A DNA stretch of 64,000 nucleotides, from NCBI RefSeq assembly GCF_013009075.1, contig NZ_CP053108.1, positions 496,001-560,000 of the forward strand, read 5' to 3'. The translations under genes and the position numbers were made by a program. The first letter of the stretch is position 1. Each line of letters starts with the position of its first letter. Under the pieces are notes generated by a model. It did no database searches, had not been told where the DNA came from, and saw only the letters and a list, made by a program, of their open reading frames with translations. Source of the DNA: Halomonas sp. TA22 (GTDB lineage Bacteria > Pseudomonadota > Gammaproteobacteria > Pseudomonadales > Halomonadaceae). Shown here piece by piece: positions 8,962-18,503 of the stretch.

Positions 8962-10482
8962 TTAGAAGAAACCCAGCGGGTTGGTGTCATAGCTGACCAG
9001 AAGATTCTTGGTCTGCTGGTAGTGGGCCAGCATCATCTTGTGGTTTTCGCGGCCGACACCGGACTTCTTGTAGCCACCGAAGGCGGCATGTGCGGGATAC
9101 TGATGATAGCAATTGGTCCACACACGCCCGGCCTGAATGCCACGTCCCATGCGGAAGGCGACATTGATGTCGCGGCTCCACACTCCGGCGCCAAGCCCGA
9201 ACTCAGTATCGTTGGCGATTGCCAGCGCCTCCGCCTCATCCTTGAAGGTGGTCACCGCCACCACCGGACCGAAGATCTCCTCCTGGAAGACGCGCATGCT
9301 GTTATTGCCCTTGAGTAGCGTCGGCTGGATATAGAAGCCGCGGCCGAGCGACTCCTCCATGCGCTCCTGACCGCCACCGGTGAGGAACTCAGCACCCTCC
9401 TCACGGGCAATGTCCATGTACGACATGATCTTGTCAAACTGCTCCTGTGAGGCCTGGGCCCCGACCTGGACATCGGTATCCAGCGGATTGCCGCGCTTGA
9501 TCATCTTGACCCGCTCCATGACCCGTGCCATGAATGCCTCGTAGATGCTCTCCTGGATCAACGCCCGGGAAGGACAGGTACACACCTCGCCCTGGTTGAA
9601 GAACGCAAGTACCAGCCCCTCGGCGGCCTTGTCAATGAACTCCGGTTCGGCATTCATGATGTCGGCGAAATAGATGTTCGGTGACTTGCCACCCAACTCC
9701 ACCGTGGAGGGAATGATGTTCTCGGCGGCACACTTGAGAATGTGCGCACCCACCGGCGTCGAGCCGGTAAAGGCGATCTTGGCGATACGTTTACTGGTCG
9801 CCAGCGCCTGGCCGGCTTCGGCCCCATAACCGTTGACGACGTTGACCACGCCCGGCGGCAGCAGATCACCGATCAGCTCCATCAGCTTGAGGATCGAGGC
9901 GGGCGTCTGCTCGGCGGGCTTCATCACGACGCAATTGCCGGCCGCCAGCGCCGGCGCCAGCTTCCAGGTCGCCATCAATAATGGAAAGTTCCAGGGGATG
10001 ATCTGCCCCACCACCCCCAGCGGCTCATAAAAATGGTAGGCCACTGTATGGGCGTCGATATCCGCCGCGGTGCCCTCCTGAGCACGGATGCAGCCGGCAA
10101 AGTAACGGAAGTGGTCGACGGCAAGCGGGATATCGGCATTGAGCGTCTCGCGTACCGCCTTGCCGTTGTCCCAGGTCTCGGCAACCGCCAGCACTTCCAG
10201 GTTCTGCTCGATACGATCGGCAATCTTCAGCAGCAGATTGGAGCGCTCGGTGGCGGAGGTCCTGCCCCAGGCGGGTGCCGCCTTGTGCGCGGCATCCAGT
10301 GCCAGCTCGATATCCTCGGCCGTGGAGCGCGGTATCTCGCAGAACACCTCGCCATTGATGGGAGTGACATTATCGAAATACTGCCCCTTTACCGGGGGCA
10401 CGAATTCACCGCCGATGTAGTTGCCATAACGTTTTTCGAAGGAGACGACGGCACCGTCGCTACCGGGATTGGCGTAGATCAT
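8962..10482 (-). CDS. exaC: NAD-dependent aldehyde dehydrogenase, ExaC type
   Basis: This enzyme oxidises acetaldehyde and related aldehydes to acids, typically in ethanol catabolism. The 506-residue protein (start MIYANPG) matches the family length. It contains the cofactor and active-site segments [32 protein letters not shown] (general-base Glu) and [13 protein letters not shown] (catalytic Cys), and the C-terminal [13 protein letters not shown] chose the ATG at 10482 rather than an upstream in-frame codon because AGGAG lies about 8 nt before it and the length fits. It is monocistronic, facing the flavoprotein gene. No regulator or alcohol dehydrogenase gene is adjacent, so the physiological substrate is inferred from family. 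Confidence 0.9.
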   Translation of the reverse strand: MIYANPGSDGAVVSFEKRYGNYIGGEFVPPVKGQYFDNVTPINGEVFCEIPRSTAEDIELALDAAHKAAPAWGRTSATERSNLLLKIADRIEQNLEVLAVAETWDNGKAVRETLNADIPLAVDHFRYFAGCIRAQEGTAADIDAHTVAYHFYEPLGVVGQIIPWNFPLLMATWKLAPALAAGNCVVMKPAEQTPASILKLMELIGDLLPPGVVNVVNGYGAEAGQALATSKRIAKIAFTGSTPVGAHILKCAAENIIPSTVELGGKSPNIYFADIMNAEPEFIDKAAEGLVLAFFNQGEVCTCPSRALIQESIYEAFMARVMERVKMIKRGNPLDTDVQVGAQASQEQFDKIMSYMDIAREEGAEFLTGGGQERMEESLGRGFYIQPTLLKGNNSMRVFQEEIFGPVVAVTTFKDEAEALAIANDTEFGLGAGVWSRDINVAFRMGRGIQAGRVWTNCYHQYPAHAAFGGYKKSGVGRENHKMMLAHYQQTKNLLVSYDTNPLGFF

Positions 10483-10662
10483 GACAATGCTCCTGGGGTG
10501 ATGCTGTTGTTGGATTCGCGGCCCCAATGAGCTTAGTGAAAATCGAGCGGACGCTCATGCACCAATTGCCGGATGTTGCGGTTCTTTGGTCGTAGCCGAT
10601 AAGAGATAAAAGCCATGACAACGACTACGCTGAGACACATTTGCCGGTAAACCAAGGTGGTC

Positions 10663-11838
10663 ATGACCGAGATACCCGATCCTCGTCCCGAACGTCATTA
10701 CTCCCCCGAACCCAGCGTGCTGGAGCGCTGGGCAGCACGCTATTTGCAACGCCTGAACCCCGGCGAGTCGCTTCCCCGGCGCGAGCGCAGCGATGAGGAG
10801 ATCGCCACGCTGCAGCGGGTGAAGCGGCGTATCGTGATCTGGTCGGCAGTCGCCGGTGTGCTCTCTGGCGGCATCATCGGTGGCATTGAAGTCTTCATCC
10901 GCCAGGGGCTGCTCGATGGCATGGAGGGGATGGACTGGCGCGAGCAGTTGCCCTACTGGGCGGCCTTCACTGTCGTGGCCGGGGTCGTCAGCGGGATCGA
11001 GATCCTGTTCCTGTACTGGAACGCCCTGCGCGGTATCGCCCGGATCTCATGCATCGCCGGAGTTCCACTGCAGAAGAGCCCCGAGGCGCGCCTGGTCGTG
11101 CGCGGGCTTTCACGTGTCGCCCTGGAGTTCCCGAGCCCTCGCGATCGAATCTACGGCATCGACCCCTTCGCCTACATGCGCAACTGGAAGCTCACGCTGC
11201 GTGCCCTGCTCTACCGAGCCAAGGTAGGGGCGAGCAGTTTCATCCTGCGTATCCTGCTGCGTCGTATCCTTGGGCGCGTTGCCCTTCGCGGACTGGTCCC
11301 ACTCTTTACCGCGCCCTTATATGCGGTGTGGAATGCTGTCATTACCTGGCGCATCATGCGCGAAGCGCGTGAGAACGCCATGGGGCCGTACGCGGTGGAA
11401 ACCTTGATCACTCGGTGGAGTGAAAAACGCGATGAGCTGGGCCCTAAATGCCGCGAAGCACTGTTACAGGGCACCGGTGAGGCGCTGATGCGCAATCAGG
11501 ATGCCCACCCCAACCATGTGTTGCTGCTCGCCCGGCTGATGGCGCTATTCGAGTCTCCCGAGCAGAGCATCAAGGTCGACTGGTCCCGCCAGCGTCAGGT
11601 GATCGCCACGCTCGAGGGTGAGGAACGTCAGGCACTGCTCGAGACGCTCACCCTTGCAAGCCTGCTGGGAGGCAAGGTGCGCAAGGGCAAGAAGCACTTC
11701 CTCGAAGAGGCCTACTCGAGCCTGGGCGGTGTGCTCGAAAAAGCCGCCATCGATCAGCTGCGTAACAAGATGCTCGATGGCCAGCCGCTGACCTCGAGAG
11801 ATCTGGCCTCAGCCATGCACAGGCAAAAGGACGACTGA
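10663..11838 (+). CDS. Uncharacterised membrane protein
   Basis: I do not recognise the family with certainty. The 391-residue protein has a charged N-terminus, then two strong membrane helices (IVIWSAVAGVLSGGIIGGIEVF and FTVVAGVVSGIEILFLYW). A central segment follows with a further hydrophobic region around LRGLVPLFTAPLYAVWNAVITW. The long C-terminal part is soluble and probably helical, and contains basic and acidic clusters. The ATG at 10663 has AAGGTGG just upstream. The gene stands alone, convergent with the monooxygenase-domain gene. Its function is unknown; codon use looks native. Confidence 0.75.
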   Translation: MTEIPDPRPERHYSPEPSVLERWAARYLQRLNPGESLPRRERSDEEIATLQRVKRRIVIWSAVAGVLSGGIIGGIEVFIRQGLLDGMEGMDWREQLPYWAAFTVVAGVVSGIEILFLYWNALRGIARISCIAGVPLQKSPEARLVVRGLSRVALEFPSPRDRIYGIDPFAYMRNWKLTLRALLYRAKVGASSFILRILLRRILGRVALRGLVPLFTAPLYAVWNAVITWRIMREARENAMGPYAVETLITRWSEKRDELGPKCREALLQGTGEALMRNQDAHPNHVLLLARLMALFESPEQSIKVDWSRQRQVIATLEGEERQALLETLTLASLLGGKVRKGKKHFLEEAYSSLGGVLEKAAIDQLRNKMLDGQPLTSRDLASAMHRQKDD

Positions 11839-11845
11839 ACCGCTA

Positions 11846-12424
11846 TCATGCTCGACGATGGTGCAGCAAGCGCCCCAGGCGCTCCAGCACGGATGTCTGT
11901 CCCTGCAGCCAAGGCGCCAGCAAGCGCGTCGAGAGCGGAATGAAGTAGAACACCATGATGGGGGTCAGTATCAACGTGCTGATCAGCACCTTGGGCACCA
12001 GCGGCCAACTGGACAAGACGCCGCCGAACAGCCACTGAAACATCAGCGAGACGGGAAAGAATGCCAGCCAGACCGCCACGGCTTGCTTCCAGCGGGGCGG
12101 CGTATTGCCCGCGGCGTCGCGAAACCAGCTGTCGATCCCGCTGGCACGATGCTCGCTGGGCTCGGCATAGAGCCCCTGCCCACGCGCGAGCCAGGCACGC
12201 CTCGAGGCGGAGTGCTCCCATGCGGCCAGAGTGGCCTCGTCGGTAAAGCGAAAGATGATCTGATGCTCGTCTTCGCCGGGTGGCGGTGCCAGTACGCCCG
12301 AGCCCAGGTAACCGTGGAAGTCGGCGGCAAGATGGCGACCCTCATCGAGCCATTCATGAAACGCTCGGTAGCGCCCGCGGGCTACGCGGCGCGCCACCAT
12401 CAGGGTGACGGGGGCGGTAGACAT
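11846..12424 (-). CDS. ABM-domain protein with C-terminal membrane segment
   Basis: The first about 100 of 192 residues form an antibiotic-biosynthesis-monooxygenase-like (ABM) ferredoxin-fold domain (VTLMVARRVARGRYRAFHEW, then QIIFRFTDEATLAAWEHS). The C-terminal part has two to three hydrophobic helices (AVAVWLAFFPVSLMFQWLFG, VLISTLILTPIMVFYFIPLS). This ABM-plus-membrane layout is common in proteobacterial hypothetical proteins. The ATG at 12424 has AGGAG 7-8 nt upstream, preferred over an in-frame upstream codon that would add 30 poorly supported residues. Its stop is 7 bp from the convergent neighbour's stop. No reaction can be assigned. Confidence 0.8.
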   Translation of the reverse strand: MSTAPVTLMVARRVARGRYRAFHEWLDEGRHLAADFHGYLGSGVLAPPPGEDEHQIIFRFTDEATLAAWEHSASRRAWLARGQGLYAEPSEHRASGIDSWFRDAAGNTPPRWKQAVAVWLAFFPVSLMFQWLFGGVLSSWPLVPKVLISTLILTPIMVFYFIPLSTRLLAPWLQGQTSVLERLGRLLHHRRA

Positions 12425-12607
12425 TGTGTATCTCCTCGATGTTATCCGACTGCCCGGGTAGGGTCTGTCGAAACACGAACGGCCCGGGTAAGAGCCATCC
12501 GTAAAATGATGCAAAAACTACTCCATCTCGACCAGTATAGCCACTCCGAGCGTGGCGAAATTGTCCTGCCAACGACGGCCAAGCCATTCGCCCCGATGAA
12601 ACCGCAC

Positions 12608-12635
12608 AAAAAAACCGGCGCCAGAAGGCACCGGT
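12608..12635 (-). terminator. Rho-independent terminator of the fruBKA operon
   Basis: On the minus strand a 9-bp GC-rich stem (one G-U pair, 4-nt loop) is followed directly by a run of seven T. It lies 20 nt after the fruA stop codon and is a textbook intrinsic terminator. Confidence 0.85.
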
Positions 12636-12654
12636 CAAGGGAGAGAGACAGGGG

Positions 12655-14424
12655 CTATTGCGCCGGAGCGACCACCACCGGGGCGGCACCGCGCTTGAGC
12701 AGCGCATAGCCAAGCCCGGTGACCAGCGAGCCGACGGCGATGGCGCCCAGGTAGAGCAGTACATGGTTGACGGCCTGGGGGATCAGCAGCACGAAGACCC
12801 CGCCATGGGGCGCCATCAGCTGGGCCCCGGCCAGCATCGAGAGTGCACCGGTGATCGCTCCACCTACTATACAAGCGGGAATCACCCGCAGCGGGTCCTT
12901 GGCGGCGAAGGGAATCGCCCCCTCGCTGATGAAGCACAACCCCAGCACGAAGGAGGCCTTGCCCGCCTCGCGCTCGGGCGCGGAGTACTTGTCGCGGGCC
13001 ACGAAACTAGCGATCCCCATGCCCAGTGCCGGCACCATGCCGGCGGCCATGATCGCCGCCATCGGCGCATAGGTACCGGAAGCCAGCAGACCCACGCCAA
13101 AGGCGTAGGCGGCCTTGTTGACCGGTCCGCCCAGGTCGAAGCACATCATGGCGCCAAGCAGAATTCCGAGCAGCACGGCATTGGTGGCGTCCATTCCGGC
13201 AAGGAAGCTGGTCAAGCCTGCAAGCAACGCCGCCACCGGCTCGCCGATCACGTAGATCATTACCAGGCCGGTGACGAGACTCGCCAGCAGCGGGATGATC
13301 AGGATCGGCTTGAGCGACTCGATGCTCGAGGGCAGCTTGACGTAGCGGGTTACCGCCAGGGCCGCATAGCCGGCCAGGAAACCGGCCAGAATGCCACCGA
13401 TGAAGCCGGCTTCGATGGTCGAAGCCAGCATACCGCCGATCATGCCCGGCGCGATGCCCGGCCGGTCGGCAATCGAGTAGGCAATGTAGCCGGCGAGCAC
13501 CGGAATCATCAGCGCGAAGGCGGTACCGCCACCGATCTGCATCAGCGCCGCGGCGAGCGTCCCCTCCTCCTCGAAGGCTTCGATGCCGAAAGCGAACGAC
13601 AGCGCGATCAGAAGCCCCCCCGCCACCACCATCGGTAGCATGAAGGAGACGCCCGTCAACAGGTGCTGGTAGACGCCCTTCTCCTTGGCGCCCTTGCGGC
13701 GCTCGCCGGTGCCGGCACTGGCGTCGCTCTCCACCTCGGCCTCGGCAAGTGCCGCCTCGAGGGTCGGACGCGGTTTCTTCAGCGCACTGCCGGTCGAGGT
13801 GCGGTAGATGCGCTTGCCCGCGAAACGGGTGGAATCGACCTCGATGTCGCAGGCCAGCACCACCAGGTCGGTGGCCTCGATCTCCTCGTCGGTGAGTTTG
13901 TCCTGAGCGCCCACCGAGCCTTGGGTCTCGACGCGAATCTTGTGGCCCATCGCCTTGCCCGCCTCCGCCAAGGCCTCGGCCGCCATGAAGGTATGCGCCA
14001 CGCCGGTCGGGCAAGCGGTCACGGCGACGATGCGTTGACCGCTAGTTGCCGGCGTTGCGCCAGGTGCCGGTACGTGGACGCCATCGCCGGCCGGGGGCTG
14101 GACGGCCTGCGCATCGAAGGGTTTGGCCTCGCGCTCGGCGCGCTCGAGAAAGGCCGCCGGGTCGGGCAGCGCCTGGTCTATCGGCGCCTGGAAGAGGCGC
14201 TTGCCGTCGAAACGCTGCGGCTCGGGAACCTGCTCTGCGGCAACCACGATCAGCTCGGCAGCCGCGATCGTCTCGGCACTGACCGGCGTGAACGGCTCGA
14301 GCTCGCCATGCATCTCCACACTTGCCTGCCATTGACGACGCGTCGCGGCCTGCTCCATGCGCCGTGCGGCGAGAAAGGTGGTGGCCATGCCGCTTGGGCA
14401 GGCGGTGATCACGACAATCTTCAT
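12655..14424 (-). CDS. fruA: PTS fructose transporter, EIIB'BC component
   Basis: FruA imports fructose and phosphorylates it at C1. The 589 residues comprise two IIB-type domains and a IIC membrane domain. The first IIB copy has Cys9 in ITACPSGMATTF, and the second has Cys138 in VTACPTGVAHTFMAAEAL. A linker and the multi-spanning IIC domain follow from about residue 245 (GVYQHLLTGVSFMLPMVVAGG, GILAGFLAGYAAL). The first domain lacks the His of the ACPTGxAHT motif and is likely the non-catalytic IIB'. The ATG overlaps the fruK stop as ATGA, and a strong terminator follows the gene. It is the last gene of fruB-fruK-fruA. Confidence 0.95.
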   Translation of the reverse strand: MKIVVITACPSGMATTFLAARRMEQAATRRQWQASVEMHGELEPFTPVSAETIAAAELIVVAAEQVPEPQRFDGKRLFQAPIDQALPDPAAFLERAEREAKPFDAQAVQPPAGDGVHVPAPGATPATSGQRIVAVTACPTGVAHTFMAAEALAEAGKAMGHKIRVETQGSVGAQDKLTDEEIEATDLVVLACDIEVDSTRFAGKRIYRTSTGSALKKPRPTLEAALAEAEVESDASAGTGERRKGAKEKGVYQHLLTGVSFMLPMVVAGGLLIALSFAFGIEAFEEEGTLAAALMQIGGGTAFALMIPVLAGYIAYSIADRPGIAPGMIGGMLASTIEAGFIGGILAGFLAGYAALAVTRYVKLPSSIESLKPILIIPLLASLVTGLVMIYVIGEPVAALLAGLTSFLAGMDATNAVLLGILLGAMMCFDLGGPVNKAAYAFGVGLLASGTYAPMAAIMAAGMVPALGMGIASFVARDKYSAPEREAGKASFVLGLCFISEGAIPFAAKDPLRVIPACIVGGAITGALSMLAGAQLMAPHGGVFVLLIPQAVNHVLLYLGAIAVGSLVTGLGYALLKRGAAPVVVAPAQ

Positions 14425-15401
14425 TGGGGCGCTCCCTCTTCCGCGACATCAGCGTCATCGAGTCGACGCACACGGGTCTGTTGCTTGAGTTGATCGAAAT
14501 CTTCGGCATGGGGATCGCCCACCCCGATATGGCGCACCGACTCGGCGGAGAGTGCGGCAGCAAATCCCAGCGCCTGCTCGGCATCATATCCCTCGAGCAG
14601 GCCATGCAGCATGGCCGCCACCAGGGTGTCGCCAGCGCCTACGGTACTGGCCACTGTCATGCGGGGGGGCGTGGCCAGCCAGCTGCCGCGTGGCCCGACC
14701 CACAGCACACCATCGGCCCCGGAGGAGACGAGCGCCTCCTCGATGCCGCTAGCATGCAGGCGGCTCGCCGCGGCGAGCCGTTCGGCAACACTGACAAGGG
14801 CCTGCCCCGCCCACTCGGCCAGTTCGTGCTCGTTGGGCTTGACCGCCGTCGGGCAGGCACCGATGGCTGCGCTCAGCGCCTCGCCGCTGGTGTCGACCCA
14901 CACTGGCAGTCCCTGACCGCGCAGCTGACGCACCAGTGCCGCCAGATCGCCAGGCGTCACGCCAGGCGGCAGGCTGCCGGCGATCACCACGGCATCGGGG
15001 CGGGTGGCCGGCGCATCGATCACTGCCTCCAGGCACTCGATCAGGGCCGCGAAGGCCTCCCGGCCGATGGCGAGCCCCGGGCCGTTGATGTCCGTCACCC
15101 GCCCCGCCCGCTCGGCAAGCTTGGCGTTGATGCGCGTCTCGCCGGGCAGGCGGATGAATTCATCATCAACCCCCATCTCGGCGAAGGCGTGCCGAAACGG
15201 GGCATCGTTGTCGGCACCGAGGAAGCCGGAGACGCGCACCTGGTGGCCAAGCGCCACCAATACCCGTGCCACGTTGACGCCCTTGCCGGCGGCCGCGAGC
15301 TGGGTCGACTCGGCGCGGTTGACCTCGCCTGGTGCAAGCGACGTCAGGCGGATCGACAGGTCGAGCGCCGGATTGAGCGTGAGGCACAGAATCTTGGCCA
15401 T
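14421..15401 (-). CDS. fruK: 1-phosphofructokinase
   Basis: FruK phosphorylates fructose-1-phosphate to fructose-1,6-bisphosphate, the step after FruA. The 326 residues are a standard PfkB sugar kinase. The N-terminus is LCLTLNPALDLSIRL, the first PfkB signature is AAAGKGVNVARVLVALGH, and the C-terminal signature is TVGAGDTLVAAMLHG with the catalytic Asp in GAGD. The start overlaps the fruB stop by one base (TGATG) and the stop overlaps the fruA start (ATGA), so all three genes are translationally coupled. Confidence 0.96.
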   Translation of the reverse strand: MAKILCLTLNPALDLSIRLTSLAPGEVNRAESTQLAAAGKGVNVARVLVALGHQVRVSGFLGADNDAPFRHAFAEMGVDDEFIRLPGETRINAKLAERAGRVTDINGPGLAIGREAFAALIECLEAVIDAPATRPDAVVIAGSLPPGVTPGDLAALVRQLRGQGLPVWVDTSGEALSAAIGACPTAVKPNEHELAEWAGQALVSVAERLAAASRLHASGIEEALVSSGADGVLWVGPRGSWLATPPRMTVASTVGAGDTLVAAMLHGLLEGYDAEQALGFAAALSAESVRHIGVGDPHAEDFDQLKQQTRVRRLDDADVAEEGAPQ

Positions 15402-18274
15402 CAGCGAGCCTCCAGCGCTTCGCGCACCGCTTCGCCGGTGGCCTGGGCCAGTGCCAGCTCGGCCTGGGCCCGCGCCTCGGCGAGATCGAATTCCCGCAGC
15501 CGTGCCTTGACCATGGGTACCTGGCGGGCGCTGACCGACAGCTCGTCGACCCCAAGCCCCACCAGCACCGGCACCGCCTGGGCGTCGCTGGCCAGCTCAC
15601 CGCACACTCCAACCCACTTGCCCTGGGCATGGGCGGCTTGCACGGTCATCTGGATCAGCCGCAGCACCGCCGGATGCAAGCCATCGGCCTGGGCCGAGAG
15701 TTCCGGGTGGCCGCGGTCGATGGCCAGGGTGTACTGCGTCAGGTCGTTGGTGCCCACCGAGAAGAAGTCGACCTCGGCGGCCAGGCTCGGCGCAAGCAGC
15801 GCGCTGGAGGGGATCTCGATCATCACCCCAAGTTGCACGTTGGTGGTCCGCTCGGCGGCGGGAATGCTATCGAGCAGGCGCGAGTAGATCGCCTTGACGG
15901 CCCGGAACTCGGCAATGTCCTTGATCATCGGCAGCATGATGCGCAGCGGTTGGCCACAGCCAGCGATCAGCAGCGCACGCAGTTGGGTCTCGAGGAGCTC
16001 CGGCTGGGTCAGCGCCAGGCGAATGCCACGCAGGCCGAGGAAGGGGTTGTCCTCCTGGGGCACCGGCCAGTAGGGAAGCGGCTTGTCGCCCCCCACATCC
16101 AGGGTGCGCGCCACCAGGGGGCGACCGTCGAGGGCATCGATGGCCTGGCGATACTCGCGGATCTGGGTATCGAGATCCGGCGCACTGGCGTGGGCCATGA
16201 AGATGAATTCGGTGCGCAGCAAGCCAACGCCTTCGGCACCGCGCTCCACCGCATCGGCGGTATTGGCGGTATTGCCCAGGTTGGCGGCGACTTCGACACG
16301 ATGGCCGTCACGGGTGCGCGCTTCCTCGAAGCGTGCCGCCCAGGCCGCACGCTCGAGCTGCTCACGCTCCTTGAGACTCAGTTCGGTGCGATTACGCCGC
16401 TCCAGGGAGGGAGTCGGCACCACCCGACCACGCTCGCCGTCGAGGATCATCTCGACACCGTTCTCGAGTGTCATGACGCGAGGGCCGGCACCGACCACGG
16501 CGGGAATGCCCAGCGCCCGGGCCAAAATGGCACTGTGCGCGGTGGCACCACCACGCGCGGTGAGCAGACCGCGCACCCGGGTAGTGTCCAGGCGTGCCAC
16601 GTCGGAGGGACCAACGTCATCCATCACCAGGATATAGGGGTGATCCGGCGCGCTGGGCAGCTCGATATTGCACAGTAACCCCAGCACCCGACGCCCGATA
16701 TCGCGCAGGTCGGCGGCGCGCTCGGCGAGCAGGCGGTCGGCAAGCATCTCCTGGGCGCGGGCGGCCGTCTCGATGGCACCCCACCAGGCAGCCTCGGCGG
16801 AGAATCCCTCGTCGATCCCCTCCCAGGCAGCCTGCTTGAGCTCAGGATCCTCGAGCATCTCCTCATGCATCGAGAGAATCTCGGCGACTTCGCCGCCCGG
16901 CGCACGGCGCACCAGCTCCTTGAGCTGCTCGCGCCCCTCCTCGATCGCCGCGGAGAGACGCTGTTTTTCACTGGCGGCATCCTCGCTGCGCTCGGGGTAA
17001 TCGAAGCGCGGGGAGCGCATCACGAAGACCGGAGCAATGGCCAATCCCGGGGAGGCCGCCACGGCCGGGTGCGGGGTATCGGCTGCCAGCGGCTCAAGCG
17101 CCGGGGGCGTATCGCTAGCCACCTCCTCGCGACTATCTTCGAAGGGCGCCTCGAAGGGTACGACGCGCTCGCCCAAGCCGCCTCGAACGGCGTCGCATAA
17201 TGCCTCGAGGGCCTGCCGCGCTCCCTCCCCCTCGGCGGAGAAGAGCAGACGCTGGCCGCGTCGCGCACCGAGCCCGATCACCTTGGTCAGGCTGGCGGCG
17301 GAGACCGCCTCGCCACTACCTTCGAGCAGGCGCACCTTGATCGGCACCGGCTGGCCACGTGCTATCTGTACCAGCTGTTTGGCCGGACGCGCATGCAGGC
17401 CATGGGCATTGAGCACCCGCGCCTGGGCCGTCTCGGCACTGGCGGATTCACCGGCGAGGCGGGCCAGCACACCGGCGGCATCGAGTGTCGGCAGGCTCGT
17501 TCCCGCGCCACTCTCAAGCAGTCCGACAAGCCGCTCCAGCAGACCACGATGGGCATCGCCCTGCGCCGCCAGACAGAATACGCCACCCAGCGTATCGCCG
17601 GCATCGCTAAGCCTGGCCTCTGGGGTGGCCAAGGCGAGTGCCGGCGTAATCACCCCACGCTCGCTCGAGACCAGCCACAGCCCTTGGCCCAACGCGACCG
17701 GCGTCTGACCGGCCACGGCGGCGATGAAATCGCTCTCCACGCAACCGGACTGGCGTAGCCTGGCGGCGGCGGCCAAGGCCAGCTCGTGGCGGTCGCGTGC
17801 GGGAAAGCGCAGACACAGCGTCTCGGCGTCGAGACGCGCCTCGACCACCGCTTTGGAGAGCAAGCTTGCCACGTGCTCCGGCGAAGTGGCGCCAGCCAGG
17901 CGTTCGGCGACGCCCTCATGGTCGAGGACATGCGTCAGTTGACGCAGGATATCGAGATGTTCGTCGCTCTGGGCAGCGATAGTCACTAGCACGTAGACGC
18001 GATTGCCGTCATGCCACTCTACCCCGTCGGGGAACTGCAGCACCCGCACGCCGGTGCGCACGACATGTTCGCGGCTCTCGGGCGTGCCATGGGGAATGGC
18101 GATGGCATTGCCAAGGTAGGTGGAGGATTGCGTCTCGCGGGCCAGCAGCCCCTCGCGGTAGCCGGCGTGGGTCAGGCCGGCATCGACCAGCGCCATGGCC
18201 GCTTCATCGAGGGCCTCGTGCCAGCTCGCGGCGTGACACCCGAGCAGTACGTCCTGTTGGCCTAGTGTCAGCAT
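15401..18274 (-). CDS. fruB: Fructose PTS multiphosphoryl transfer protein EIIA-HPr-EI
   Basis: This three-domain fusion takes phosphate from PEP and delivers it to FruA, so the operon is a self-contained PTS. EIIA-Fru occupies about 1-145, with the phosphorylated His in IPHGTPESREH (residue 63 from the first ATG). HPr lies near 285-375 with His295 in GLHARPA. EI runs from about 407 to the end with His581 in GGATAHSAILARALG. There are two consecutive ATG codons at 18277 and 18274. AGGAGG sits so close that the second gives the better spacing, yielding 957 residues. Fusions of this order are typical of pseudomonads and halomonads. A FruR-like operator lies upstream. Confidence 0.95.
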   Translation of the reverse strand: MLTLGQQDVLLGCHAASWHEALDEAAMALVDAGLTHAGYREGLLARETQSSTYLGNAIAIPHGTPESREHVVRTGVRVLQFPDGVEWHDGNRVYVLVTIAAQSDEHLDILRQLTHVLDHEGVAERLAGATSPEHVASLLSKAVVEARLDAETLCLRFPARDRHELALAAAARLRQSGCVESDFIAAVAGQTPVALGQGLWLVSSERGVITPALALATPEARLSDAGDTLGGVFCLAAQGDAHRGLLERLVGLLESGAGTSLPTLDAAGVLARLAGESASAETAQARVLNAHGLHARPAKQLVQIARGQPVPIKVRLLEGSGEAVSAASLTKVIGLGARRGQRLLFSAEGEGARQALEALCDAVRGGLGERVVPFEAPFEDSREEVASDTPPALEPLAADTPHPAVAASPGLAIAPVFVMRSPRFDYPERSEDAASEKQRLSAAIEEGREQLKELVRRAPGGEVAEILSMHEEMLEDPELKQAAWEGIDEGFSAEAAWWGAIETAARAQEMLADRLLAERAADLRDIGRRVLGLLCNIELPSAPDHPYILVMDDVGPSDVARLDTTRVRGLLTARGGATAHSAILARALGIPAVVGAGPRVMTLENGVEMILDGERGRVVPTPSLERRNRTELSLKEREQLERAAWAARFEEARTRDGHRVEVAANLGNTANTADAVERGAEGVGLLRTEFIFMAHASAPDLDTQIREYRQAIDALDGRPLVARTLDVGGDKPLPYWPVPQEDNPFLGLRGIRLALTQPELLETQLRALLIAGCGQPLRIMLPMIKDIAEFRAVKAIYSRLLDSIPAAERTTNVQLGVMIEIPSSALLAPSLAAEVDFFSVGTNDLTQYTLAIDRGHPELSAQADGLHPAVLRLIQMTVQAAHAQGKWVGVCGELASDAQAVPVLVGLGVDELSVSARQVPMVKARLREFDLAEARAQAELALAQATGEAVREALEAR

Positions 18275-18349
18275 CATGCCTCCTGTAGCTCCGACGCGTG
18301 ATGGTCGGGCGTAGATTGGGGTCCATGTGAGCCATGATAGTTTTCTAGC

Positions 18350-18361
18350 TGAATCGTGTCA
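18350..18361. promoter_or_regulatory. Putative Cra/FruR operator
   Basis: The sequence TGAATCGTGTCA, preceded by GC, matches 13 of 14 positions of the E. coli Cra/FruR consensus RSTGAAWCSNTHHW as I recall it. It lies in the 229-bp region between the divergent fruB and fruR genes, about 75 bp from the fruB start. By analogy FruR would bind here and be released by fructose-1-phosphate. The prediction is by eye. Confidence 0.6.
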
Positions 18362-18503
18362 CCTTGGCTAAGGTATGCTGGAGTCAATGTCTGGTTTTAT
18401 CAAGCGATACTCGCCAGTGGCGGATACGACTTTCGCAGAAGAGAAGTCACGCAGGCTTCACCGCAACACAGCGGGCGACAGCCTGACGTAGAATGGAGCG
18501 CGA

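Noticed and set aside
8834-8965. A 43-codon plus-strand frame starting MAKAKRMLVNG between the convergent flavoprotein and aldehyde dehydrogenase genes
   Set aside because: No clear ribosome site, it contains the intergenic hairpin and overlaps the aldehyde dehydrogenase stop; no family recognised. Possibly a remnant.
12658-13638. A plus-strand frame of 326 codons opposite fruA
   Set aside because: Composition is low-complexity His/Gln/Arg-rich, typical of antisense to a high-GC membrane gene.
14424-15887. A 487-codon plus-strand frame opposite fruK and fruB
   Set aside because: Antisense to two coupled, well-identified genes; no recognisable protein features.
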